From the NCBI GenBank assembly GCA_903849645.1, contig CAINJJ010000019.1:1-33417 (forward strand): DNA of 33,417 nt, written 5' to 3'. The stretch is from an uncultured Acidobacteriaceae bacterium. Its GTDB lineage: Bacteria > Acidobacteriota > Terriglobia > Terriglobales > Acidobacteriaceae. Below, in pieces: positions 16,177-23,220 of the stretch. A program made the position numbers and the translations under genes. Each line of letters begins with the position of its first letter. The stretch's first letter is position 1. A model generated the notes under the pieces. That model was not told where the DNA came from and ran no database searches. It saw only the letters and a program-made list of their open reading frames with translations.

Positions 16177-17091
16177 TCACTTCGCCAGAGGCGATTGCCC
16201 CGGAACTTGAATTCTGGACAAGAACTCGGGCAGGCCCCTGGCTTCCGTCCTCAGCCGAAAGAGCGCCCCCGCAAGCGGACCTTCCTCCTGCTTCCGGTCT
16301 CCGCCCGCGGTGGTGATGTACATGTCGCTCAAGTCTTCTCCGCCAAAGGCAACGCTTGAAGTCTTGGGCACTGGCACGTGAACCCTTTTCTCAATCCTGC
16401 CGCTGCCATCAAGCTGTGCGACGCATGACCCATCCCACAGCGCAGACCAGAGTCGGCCATCGGCATCCAGAGTGGCCCCGTCCGGCAGGCCATCGGATTC
16501 ATCAAATCGCGCAAAGACACGCTGGTTGCTCAGAGCGCCGCTCTGCACGTTGTAGTCGAAGATATAGATGGCGCGGGCAAAGGAGTCCGTGTAGTAAAAG
16601 CCGGTTTGATCCCGTGTGAAGGCCATTCCGTTGGAGCAGCCGATGTCGCCGAGCACGCGACAGAGCGAGCCATCCGGGTCCAGGCGATAGAGACTGCCCT
16701 TCCCGGTCCCGCTCGACAGGGTGCCGCAGAAGACCCGTCCCCTGGGGTCCGCGATCACGTCATTGAAGCGCGAGTCCCGCTCCTCCTCAATCTCGGTCAG
16801 AACCGGGATAAGCGAGCCTTCTCGCCAATTTGCAATGGCGCCCCGGTCCATGAAAAGCAGCAGGGAACCATCGGCCTGAATCGTAAATCCGCCCACGGGC
16901 CTGCCCTCGTAGCATTGCTCGTGCAGGCCGGTGGCCGGGTCAAAGCGGAAGATGCGCCCCCTGGGAATGTCGCACCAGTACAAGCGCTTTTCCAAAGGAT
17001 GCCAGAGCGGGTTCTCTCCCGTCTCGCAGCCGTAGTCAGCCAGGCACTCGAGCCCCGGCGATCCTTCAAGCCTCGGTTCACGCAGGCGCAT
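16177..17091 (-). CDS. SMP-30/gluconolactonase-family sugar lactonase
   Basis: The product has 304 residues, cytoplasmic (no signal). The ATG at 17091 follows AAGGAAGG by eight bases. Family signatures are visible in order: the metal-ligand glutamate in ETGENPLWHP (about residue 25), RFNDVIADPRGRVFCGT, the asparagine in SNGMAF, and the aspartate in DGLPDGATLDADGRLWSALW. It would hydrolyse an aldonolactone to the free sugar acid, the step between the sugar dehydrogenase and the dehydratase encoded by the divergent neighbours. Exact sugar specificity cannot be read from the sequence; L-fucono- or L-arabinono-lactone fits the cluster. Confidence 0.9.
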   Translation of the reverse strand: MRLREPRLEGSPGLECLADYGCETGENPLWHPLEKRLYWCDIPRGRIFRFDPATGLHEQCYEGRPVGGFTIQADGSLLLFMDRGAIANWREGSLIPVLTEIEEERDSRFNDVIADPRGRVFCGTLSSGTGKGSLYRLDPDGSLCRVLGDIGCSNGMAFTRDQTGFYYTDSFARAIYIFDYNVQSGALSNQRVFARFDESDGLPDGATLDADGRLWSALWDGSCVAQLDGSGRIEKRVHVPVPKTSSVAFGGEDLSDMYITTAGGDRKQEEGPLAGALFRLRTEARGLPEFLSRIQVPGQSPLAK

Positions 17092-17295
17092 GGTAGCCGC
17101 CTTCCTTCACGCAGTCCATGGCTGCCCTCGCCGGTGGCTGAAACACCCGCCGGCAAGGGGAGTATACACACGGAATGGAGCCTATGTAATACTTCGGTTC
17201 GTGGCCGGAGACTTCCCATGAGAGACCGGCATCCGCATCGAGGCCGCGTCCTGGCCCTCACCAGCAAGCAGCTTGAAGAATGGGTGTGAATCCAG
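17092..17295. promoter_or_regulatory. Divergent promoter region of the sugar-acid cluster
   Basis: This 204-bp gap separates the lactonase (minus) and the dehydratase (plus). An imperfect dyad, GCCGG-N15-CCGGC, lies around 17128-17155 and could be an operator. No clear -35/-10 pair or regulator gene is visible nearby. Confidence 0.35.
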
Positions 17296-19026
17296 ATGAG
17301 TGAACAGAAGAGGAAGTTCCGGTCTGCCGCATGGTTTGGCAAGGATGACAAGGATGGCTTCATCCATCGCGGTTGGATGCGCAACCAGGGCCTTCCCAAC
17401 CATGTCTTCGACGGCAGGCCCGTCATCGGCATTTGCAATACCTGGTCCGAGCTGACTCCGTGCAATGCGCATCTGCGCGGCATTGCCGAGCATGTGAAAC
17501 GCGGCGTGTGGGAGGCTGGCGGACTGCCGCTGGAGTTTCCCGTCATGTCCATGGGCGAAACGCTGCTTCGGCCCACGGCCATGCTGTTTCGCAATCTGGT
17601 CAGCATGGATGTGGAAGAGAGCATCCGCGCCAATCCCATCGATGGCGTCGTGCTGCTCTGCGGCTGCGACAAGACCACCGTCTCCCTGGTGATGGGAGCG
17701 GCGAGTTGCGACCTGCCCACCATTGTGGTCTCTGGCGGGCCCATGCTGAACGGCAAATATCGCGGCAAGGATATTGGCTCGGGAACAGACGTATGGCGAT
17801 TCAGCGAGGAGCTGAAGGCTGGGACCATGACCCAGTTCGAGTTCAACGAAGCGGAAGCCTGCATGTCGCGATCCGCGGGCTCATGCATGACCATGGGAAC
17901 AGCCTCCACCATGGCCAACATGGTGGAGGCCCTCGGCATCGCCCTTCCCCAGAATGCGGCGATCCCCGCCGTGGACGCTCGCCGCGGCGTACTGGCGCAT
18001 ATGTCGGGCCGGCGCATTGTCGAGATGGTCCATGAGGACCTGAAGCTCTCGAAGATCCTGACCAAGGAGGCATTCGAGAACGCGATCCGCGTCAACGGCG
18101 CCATTGGCGGATCCACCAACGCGGTCATCCACCTGCTGGCAATTGCCGGGCGCATCGGCGTGCCGCTCTCTCTTGACGATTGGGACCGCCTGGGACACGA
18201 TGTCCCGACGATTGTCGACCTCATGCCCTCTGGCCGCTTCCTCATGGAGGACTACTACTACGCGGGGGGCCAGCCCGCGGTAATCGAAGCGCTCGACAGC
18301 CGCGGACTCATGCACGCGACCGCCTTGACCGTCACCGGCAACTCGATTGGCGACAACTGCAAGAACGCGCCAAACTGGAACCAGGAAGTGATTCGTCCTC
18401 TTGACCGCCCGCTTGTGGAGCATGGCGGCGTGGCTGTTCTTCGCGGCAACCTCGCGCCGGATGGGGCAGTGCTGAAGCCTTCTGCCGCGTCGCCTCACCT
18501 CATGCGCCACAGCGGACCCGCCGTGGTGTTCAACACCATCGAGCACTACAAGCAGCGCATCCTGGATCCCGATCTGGAAGTGGATGAGAACTCTGTCCTG
18601 GTTCTTCAGAACTGCGGTCCCAAGGGATATCCGGGGATGGCGGAGGTGGGCAACATGGGGCTGCCGCCCAAGTTGCTGGCGCGCGGAATCAAAGACATGG
18701 TGCGCATCTCCGACGCCAGAATGAGCGGTACGGCCTACGGAACAGTGGTGCTGCATGTGTGCCCGGAGGCCGCTGCGGGAGGTCCGCTTGCGCTTGTGCG
18801 GGATGGCGATTTCATTGAACTGGATGTCGAGGCGCGGCGTTTGCATCTGGACGTCGGCGACGATGAACTCGCACGCAGGCGTACCGCATGGGAGCCGCAA
18901 CTCCCGCCGCTGAACGGCGGCTACCAGCAGATGTATGTGCAGCATGTGATGCAGGCTTCGCAAGGCGCGGACCTCGACTTCCTGGTCGGGCGCCGAGGCA
19001 CTGAGGTTACGCGCGACTCGCACTAG
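17296..19026 (+). CDS. IlvD/Edd-family sugar-acid dehydratase
   Basis: The product has 576 residues, the normal length for pentonate/hexonate dehydratases of this family. The probable [2Fe-2S] ligands are C56, C124 (in CGCDKT) and C197 (in SAGSCMTMG); their spacing of 68 and 73 residues equals that known for L-arabinonate dehydratase (C59, C127, C200). The closing signature DARMSGTAYG is present. The family removes water from an aldonic acid to give a 2-keto-3-deoxy acid. Next to a lactonase and a keto-deoxy-fuconate-type dehydrogenase, the likely substrate is L-fuconate, L-arabinonate or a relative. The start has only a weak ribosome site (GGGTGTGA). Confidence 0.93.
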   Translation: MSEQKRKFRSAAWFGKDDKDGFIHRGWMRNQGLPNHVFDGRPVIGICNTWSELTPCNAHLRGIAEHVKRGVWEAGGLPLEFPVMSMGETLLRPTAMLFRNLVSMDVEESIRANPIDGVVLLCGCDKTTVSLVMGAASCDLPTIVVSGGPMLNGKYRGKDIGSGTDVWRFSEELKAGTMTQFEFNEAEACMSRSAGSCMTMGTASTMANMVEALGIALPQNAAIPAVDARRGVLAHMSGRRIVEMVHEDLKLSKILTKEAFENAIRVNGAIGGSTNAVIHLLAIAGRIGVPLSLDDWDRLGHDVPTIVDLMPSGRFLMEDYYYAGGQPAVIEALDSRGLMHATALTVTGNSIGDNCKNAPNWNQEVIRPLDRPLVEHGGVAVLRGNLAPDGAVLKPSAASPHLMRHSGPAVVFNTIEHYKQRILDPDLEVDENSVLVLQNCGPKGYPGMAEVGNMGLPPKLLARGIKDMVRISDARMSGTAYGTVVLHVCPEAAAGGPLALVRDGDFIELDVEARRLHLDVGDDELARRRTAWEPQLPPLNGGYQQMYVQHVMQASQGADLDFLVGRRGTEVTRDSH

Positions 19027-19055
19027 GAGACGACTACACCGCAAGGAAGACCGCC

Positions 19056-19832
19056 ATGACGAACGCAGAACAGTTTGCAACATACCCCAGCCTGCGCAAC
19101 CGCGTTGTGATTGTGACCGGCGGGGCAAGCGGCATTGGCGAGGCGATCGTTGAAGCCTTCGCGATGCAGATGTCGCATGTGGCGTTTCTCGACATTCAGG
19201 ACGAGGCGGCCGGAAGGCTTGTGGAGAGGCTCGATGCCGCGGGAGGGACGGTCCCGAAATACTTTAACTGCGACCTGACCGACATTGCCGCGGTGCGGGA
19301 AACAGTAGGTTCAATCGTGGACAGATGGGGAACGGTCGATGTGTTGGTGAACAATGCCGGAAACGACCTGCGGCACAAGATCGCCGAGGTGACGCCTGAG
19401 TTCTGGGACAAGACCATTGCGGTCAATCTCCGTCACCAGTTCTTCATGTCGCAGGCGGTGATTCCCTCAATGCAGAAAGCCCATCGAGGATCAATCATCA
19501 ACATGAGTTCCATCGGCTGGGTGATTCCTTCCACCAACCAATCGGTGTACGTGACCACCAAGGCGGCCGTGGTGGGCATGACCCGCACGCTCGCACACGA
19601 GCTTGGCTCCGACAATATTCGTGTCAATTGCATTCTGCCGGGAGCCATTCTTACCGACAGGCAACAGCGGCTCTGGCTGACTGAAGAGTACAAGGCCCAC
19701 GTGCTGGCAAACCAGGCGCTGAAGCGGATGATCATGCCGGACGAAGTGGCGCGCCTGGCGCTGTTCCTGGCAGCCGATGACAGCTCCGCAATCACGAGTC
19801 AAAGTTACGTCATTGACGCGGGCTGGGTGTAG
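19056..19832 (+). CDS. Short-chain dehydrogenase, probable sugar 1-dehydrogenase
   Basis: The product has 258 residues. Classical SDR features: cofactor motif TGGASGIGE (about 21-29), NNAG, catalytic Ser in NMSSIGW, and YVTTK as the Y-x3-K pair. The acidic residue after beta-2 (FLDIQ) favours NAD. A ribosome site AAGGAAGA precedes the ATG, 29 bp after the dehydratase. In this setting it probably oxidises the free sugar (L-fucose or a related aldose) to the lactone handled by the SMP-30 protein; this is inferred from position. C-terminal VIDAGWV is typical of the family. Confidence 0.9.
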   Translation: MTNAEQFATYPSLRNRVVIVTGGASGIGEAIVEAFAMQMSHVAFLDIQDEAAGRLVERLDAAGGTVPKYFNCDLTDIAAVRETVGSIVDRWGTVDVLVNNAGNDLRHKIAEVTPEFWDKTIAVNLRHQFFMSQAVIPSMQKAHRGSIINMSSIGWVIPSTNQSVYVTTKAAVVGMTRTLAHELGSDNIRVNCILPGAILTDRQQRLWLTEEYKAHVLANQALKRMIMPDEVARLALFLAADDSSAITSQSYVIDAGWV

Positions 19833-19874
19833 AAGAGTGCTTCCGGGACGTTTGCATCAAGACAGGGGAACCCA

Positions 19875-20618
19875 ATGGCAGAGAGATTGGCCGGGAAGTC
19901 CGCACTGATCACCGGCGCCGGGCAAGGCATTGGCCGCGCTACTGCGCTCCGCTTTGCAGAAGAGGGTGCGCAGGTCTGGGCTACCGATATCAACATGGAC
20001 GCACTCGAAGCGCTTGCCAAGGAGCACGGCGCCATCAAGCCGCGCCTTCTTGATGTCCGCGGCGCAGACGCGGCCGAGGGCCTGGTGGAAGAAGTGGGCG
20101 CACTCGATGTGCTCTTCAACTGCGCCGGCTACGTTCATCACGGCGACATTCTTGCATGCGCGCCGGAGGACTGGGAGCGTTCCTTTGATATCAACGTGAC
20201 CTCGATGTACCGCACCTGCCGGGCATTTCTGCCGGCCATGCTGGCGCGGGGCCGGGGAAGCATCATCAACATGGCGTCCATCGTCTCCAGCCTCAAGGGC
20301 GCTCCGAACCGGTTCGCCTATGGCGCCACCAAGGCTGCTGTCATCGGGCTGACCAAGGCGATTGCCGCCGACTACGTGAAAATGGGAATCCGCTGCAACG
20401 CGATCTGCCCCGGAACCACGGACACACCCTCGCTCGCGGAGAGAATGGCCGCGCAAGGAGATGTTGAAAAAGCGCGAGAGGCATTCCTTGCCCGTCAGCC
20501 CATGGGGCGTCTCGGCGCCCCCAGTGAGATCGCGGAGCTTGCCGTCTATCTGGCATCCGATGAATCGGCCTTCACCACAGGGCAAACCCACGTCATCGAC
20601 GGCGGCTGGAGCATTTGA
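19875..20618 (+). CDS. Short-chain dehydrogenase, probable 2-keto-3-deoxy-L-fuconate dehydrogenase
   Basis: The product has 247 residues with TGAGQGIGRA, NCAG, NMASI and YGATK (catalytic Y-x3-K). Extended blocks resemble human DHRS6/BDH2 and bacterial keto-deoxy-fuconate dehydrogenases: ATDIN after beta-2, LDVLFNCAGYVHHG, SMYRTCRAFLPAML, KAAVIGLTKAIAADY, CNAICPGTTDTPSL and VIDGGWS. The reaction would be oxidation of 2-keto-3-deoxy-L-fuconate to the 2,4-diketo acid. AGGGGAA precedes the ATG; the gap to the previous gene is 42 bp, so the three plus-strand genes form one operon. The final hydrolase of the pathway and a transporter are not in the window. Confidence 0.9.
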   Translation: MAERLAGKSALITGAGQGIGRATALRFAEEGAQVWATDINMDALEALAKEHGAIKPRLLDVRGADAAEGLVEEVGALDVLFNCAGYVHHGDILACAPEDWERSFDINVTSMYRTCRAFLPAMLARGRGSIINMASIVSSLKGAPNRFAYGATKAAVIGLTKAIAADYVKMGIRCNAICPGTTDTPSLAERMAAQGDVEKAREAFLARQPMGRLGAPSEIAELAVYLASDESAFTTGQTHVIDGGWSI

Positions 20619-20667
20619 GGAGACTGGATCGAGCGATTTGCGGGATTCCGTAAACTACTGATTTTAT

Positions 20668-20712
20668 TGGAGCGGGAGACCGGGATCGAACCGGCGACAT
20701 TCAGCTTGGGAA
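20668..20712 (-). other. 3' half of a tRNA-Gly(CCC) gene: probable attachment-site scar
   Basis: On the minus strand the sequence reads as anticodon loop TTCCCAA (20706-20712), the 3' anticodon strand GCTGA, a variable loop, T arm GCCGG-TTCGATC-CCGGT, acceptor strand CTCCCGC, discriminator T and CCA. The expected 5' half (acceptor GCGGGAG, D arm) is absent; beyond 20712 the sequence is unrelated. Such displaced 3' ends are left by tyrosine integrases that target tRNA genes. In this orientation the inserted DNA extends to higher coordinates. It is not a functional tRNA. Confidence 0.8.
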
Positions 20713-21164
20713 TGTGGTCATCAATTGAAAACAAAGAACATGGCGTTCACCTGATCTCGTTCTGGCGATAGAGATTCCGGGGATATTTGAAAGCGTTGTT
20801 CTACAGAAATCAAATAGAGCAGAAATGGAGCAGACGGATTTCTGTGTCGGCGGATGATTGTTAGCAAACGGGACAAGACCAAAAAGATTGTGTCCGACGC
20901 AAGGTTTGGTTGCGCCTTGCGGGCTTGCTTGGAATAGGAGCGATATCGGGGACAACCTGCCGAGCGACCTCTTCGGTGTCAAGGTACTAAAATTATGCAT
21001 TTCAACAGCTTACGAGACAAATATGGAAATCTGAGTCCTTGTAAGCACGTACAGCCCCCTCTTTTGGCGCATTGCAAAACGTATTGCGTTTGAGCCTGTC
21101 CGCTCACCTGTACTTGCGCAATTTCGACCGATTTCAGCTCGCGCGGAGGAACTCAGGAAAGTTC
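20713..21164. other. Non-coding start of the putative island, with a 32-codon frame
   Basis: The base composition looks more AT-rich than the flanks. No integrase or other gene is seen. A short frame, ATG 20995 to TGA 21093, encodes 32 residues including NLSPCKHVQPPLLAHCKTYC, and part of it aligns with a frame at 23116-23181. Without a ribosome site I treat it as a repeat fragment rather than a gene. Confidence 0.4.
21028..21091 (+). repeat. 64-bp imperfect direct repeat, copy 1
   Basis: The block starts AATCTGAGTCCTTGTAAGCA. It aligns without gaps to 23116-23179 with about 48 of 64 identical bases. Many differences are in third codon positions of a shared frame (NLSPxKHVxPxLxAxxKTY). Confidence 0.55.
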
Positions 21165-21211
21165 ATTCTATATTCATGAATCTTGAATATAGAATGATTC
21201 AACGCTATACT
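21165..21211 (+). promoter_or_regulatory. Palindromic operator and sigma-70 promoter of the HTH/NTase module
   Basis: Two perfect 12-bp arms (ATTCTATATTCA 21165-21176; TGAATATAGAAT 21184-21195) are separated by 7 bp. The right arm overlaps the -35 box TTGAAT (21183-21188), which is 17 bp from the -10 box TATACT (21206-21211). The expected transcription start coincides with the ATG at 21218, so the mRNA is probably leaderless, in line with the absence of a ribosome site. A DNA-binding protein bound to the palindrome would block the promoter; the first gene product has an HTH, which suggests autoregulation. Confidence 0.72.
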
Positions 21212-21217
21212 TGCTCC

Positions 21218-21751
21218 ATGCTGAAGCCGCAGGACATCCTCGTACTGCTCAAGCTCTCCATCGAACCAGAGAGGCCAACGTACCTGCGCCTCGCCCAACA
21301 ACTGCATCTCAATCCCTCCGAGGTGCATGCTTCGGTCAAACGTGCGCGCGCTGCCCACCTATTGCAGGGACCGCCTGCGCAGGAGCGCGTCAATCGTTCC
21401 GGTTTGCTCGAACTGCTTCTGCACGGCCTGCGTTACGTCTTCCCGGCGGAAAAGGGCGCTCTGACGCGTGGCTTTCCGACGGCCTATGCAGCATCTCCTC
21501 TCAAGGAGCAAATCGCGCCCGATGGTGAGCCGGTTCCGGTATGGCCTTACGCCGAGGGTACGGTCCGAGGATACAGCTTCTCGCCTCTGCACAAGAATGC
21601 GCCGCTGGCAGCTCTTGAAGACCAGAGATTCTACGAACTGCTGGCGCTTGTCGACGCTCTGCGGGAAGGCCGTGCGCGTGAGCGCGAACTTGCCGGCCGC
21701 GAACTGAAGCTTCGACTGGAGGCGTCGGGCCATGCTGCATCCCAATCTTGA
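21218..21751 (+). CDS. HTH-domain protein, probable autoregulator paired with nucleotidyltransferase
   Basis: The product has 177 residues. ATG 21218 is chosen because the promoter -10 box ends only six bases upstream; the longer frame from 21176 would start inside the operator. Residues about 17-50 form a winged-helix or MarR/ArsR-like HTH (YLRLAQQLHLNPSEVHASVKRARAA), followed by a basic, Gly/Pro-containing C-terminal region (YVFPAEKGALTRGFPTAYAA, then HKNAPLAALEDQRFYELLALVDALREGRARERELA). The C-terminal helix may bind the partner. It overlaps the next gene by 20 bp, so the two are co-translated. Function is inferred as antitoxin-like repressor; no close named family is recognised. Confidence 0.8.
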   Translation: MLKPQDILVLLKLSIEPERPTYLRLAQQLHLNPSEVHASVKRARAAHLLQGPPAQERVNRSGLLELLLHGLRYVFPAEKGALTRGFPTAYAASPLKEQIAPDGEPVPVWPYAEGTVRGYSFSPLHKNAPLAALEDQRFYELLALVDALREGRARERELAGRELKLRLEASGHAASQS

Positions 21752-22424
21752 GCTATTGAAGCTGACCGCAGAAAAGCTGCGGCCATTGCTCCCGGAGATC
21801 GTATTCGTGGGCGGCTGTGCGACCGGCCTGCTGGTCACTGATCCGGGAGCTGCGCCGGTCCGCGCCACATACGATGTAGACGTCATCGCCGAGATCCGTT
21901 CCTACGCCGACTATGCAATATTCTCCGAGCGGCTTCGCGCGCTAGGTTTTCAAGAAGACACACGAGAAGGTGCGCCGGTCTGCCGCTGGACCTTCGGATC
22001 GTTGATGCTGGACGTGATGCCGCTCGACGAGAAAATCCTCGGCTTTTCTAACCGCTGGTATCGGGATGCAATGCAGGCGGCAGTCGCCGTTACGATCTCC
22101 GAAGACCTGAAGGTGCGGGCCATTACAGCGCCGTACTTCCTTGGCACAAAGCTGGAAGCGTTTCACGGTCGCGGCCACTTGGACTATTTCGCCAGTCACG
22201 ACCTGGAGGATCTGATTGCTGTCGTTGATGGGCGGGCTACTTTGCTCGATGAAGTTGCCGCAGCGCCGGAGGACTTGCGCATGTTCATCGGCAATGCGGT
22301 CCGCGCATTGGTGACAGAACTGCGCTTTCAGGATGCTCTGCCCGGTTATCTATTGCCAGACGCGGCCAGCCAATCCAGAATTCCCCTGCTTCTCAGACGA
22401 CTTGAGGATCTCGCAAAACTGTAG
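21732..22424 (+). CDS. Nucleotidyltransferase-fold protein (AbiEii/MenT-like superfamily)
   Basis: The product has 230 residues, cytoplasmic. The nucleotidyltransferase core is visible: VGGCATGLL (GG-x2-TG, about residues 26-34), then TYDVDVIAE with the D-x-D metal ligands, and a third acidic residue in LMLDVMPLD. The second half has KLEAFHGRGHLDYFASHDLEDLI, common in this superfamily. All expected catalytic acids are present, so it should transfer a nucleotide. In the AbiE and MenAT systems such enzymes are toxins paired with a wHTH antitoxin; the layout here (HTH first, overlap, autoregulated promoter) is similar. The substrate is unknown, and a housekeeping role cannot be excluded. Confidence 0.82.
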   Translation: MLHPNLELLKLTAEKLRPLLPEIVFVGGCATGLLVTDPGAAPVRATYDVDVIAEIRSYADYAIFSERLRALGFQEDTREGAPVCRWTFGSLMLDVMPLDEKILGFSNRWYRDAMQAAVAVTISEDLKVRAITAPYFLGTKLEAFHGRGHLDYFASHDLEDLIAVVDGRATLLDEVAAAPEDLRMFIGNAVRALVTELRFQDALPGYLLPDAASQSRIPLLLRRLEDLAKL

Positions 22425-22446
22425 ATCTATCGCGAGGATGAAATGC

Positions 22447-23122
22447 ATGAGTCCCAAACGACAAACTTCGGCAAAGAGCAGGACGCAAAAGCCCACTGGA
22501 GATGACGGCTGGACAGTTCTGAGTTGGGACGATCCCACCGAGTGGGCAGATTCTCGCTCTGTTGATCGTGGCAGAACGTATCAAAAACAAGGGCGCGTCC
22601 ATGATCTCGCGATTTCAGAAGACGGATGGCTAATAGCGACTGTCACGGGCGGCGCATTCTATGCGGTGACAGTCTGGTACGAGGCCTCCGCAAAAAAGGC
22701 AGGGGCGATCTATTCGCTCTGCACATGTCCGTTGGCTCCAGCGGCTGCAAACATGCTGTGGCGGTCGATGCCTAGTACCTCGGAAGATTGAGCGCGAGCG
22801 AAGATACTCCCATGGCCCGCCAGGATGACGAGCGTTGGAAGTTGCTTGCCGACGAGAGCGGCGAAGAAGATGATGATGATGACGATGAAGCGGACGATCT
22901 CGGTATGGATACCGGAGACGCTGAAGACATTGAAGACCCGCAAGTCTATTATGCCCACCGGCATCGGCATCCGGAAGCCTTTGGCAGAACGACACTCAAG
23001 GCATCAAACGAAAAATCCGCAGGCATATCGAAGCCAAGAACCGCGATGAATTGGTGGAGTTGGTATGGGTTCAGACCGAACGGTTAAAAGAGGCAACAGA
23101 CAAGGCCACGGTGACAATCTAA
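22447..23122 (+). pseudogene. Decayed SWIM zinc-finger protein gene
   Basis: The first frame (from ATG 22447) runs through a beta-rich N-terminal region (WADSRSVDRGRTYQKQGRVH) to LCTCPLA, the first half of a SWIM motif. The second half, SGCKHAVAV, lies in another frame from about 22740, so one base has been lost or gained there. That frame then meets a TAG at 22773-22775, and continues as LSASEDTPMARQDDERWKLLADE plus an acidic run. A further shift near 22980-23010 is needed to read RKIRRHIEAKNRDELVELVW to the TAA at 23120-23122. All parts match the usual order of SWIM-domain proteins. At least two frameshifts and one stop make it inactive, unless these are sequencing errors. Confidence 0.72.
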
Positions 23123-23179
23123 GTCCCTCTAAGCATGTACGACCTGTTCTTTCAGCGGATCGCAAAACCTATCGCATTT
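23116..23179 (+). repeat. 64-bp imperfect direct repeat, copy 2
   Basis: It starts AATCTAAGTCCCTCTAAGCA and overlaps the stop codon of the SWIM pseudogene. It is the partner of 21028-21091; together they bracket the HTH/NTase genes and the pseudogene. Confidence 0.55.
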
Positions 23180-23220
23180 TCAGTGCACAGCCAGCAGATA
23201 CGAATCGTTTAGGGGAGGAG

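Noticed and set aside
16797..18245. 482-codon minus-strand frame crossing the lactonase/dehydratase gap
   Set aside because: It spans two well-supported genes on different frames and has Ser/Met/Pro-rich composition typical of antisense translation.
20546..20734. 62-codon minus-strand frame reading KLNVAGSIPVSRS
   Set aside because: This is translation through the tRNA 3' end, a common false protein.
21028..23179. CRISPR array or tandem repeat
   Set aside because: Only two diverged copies 2 kb apart; no regular spacers anywhere in the window.
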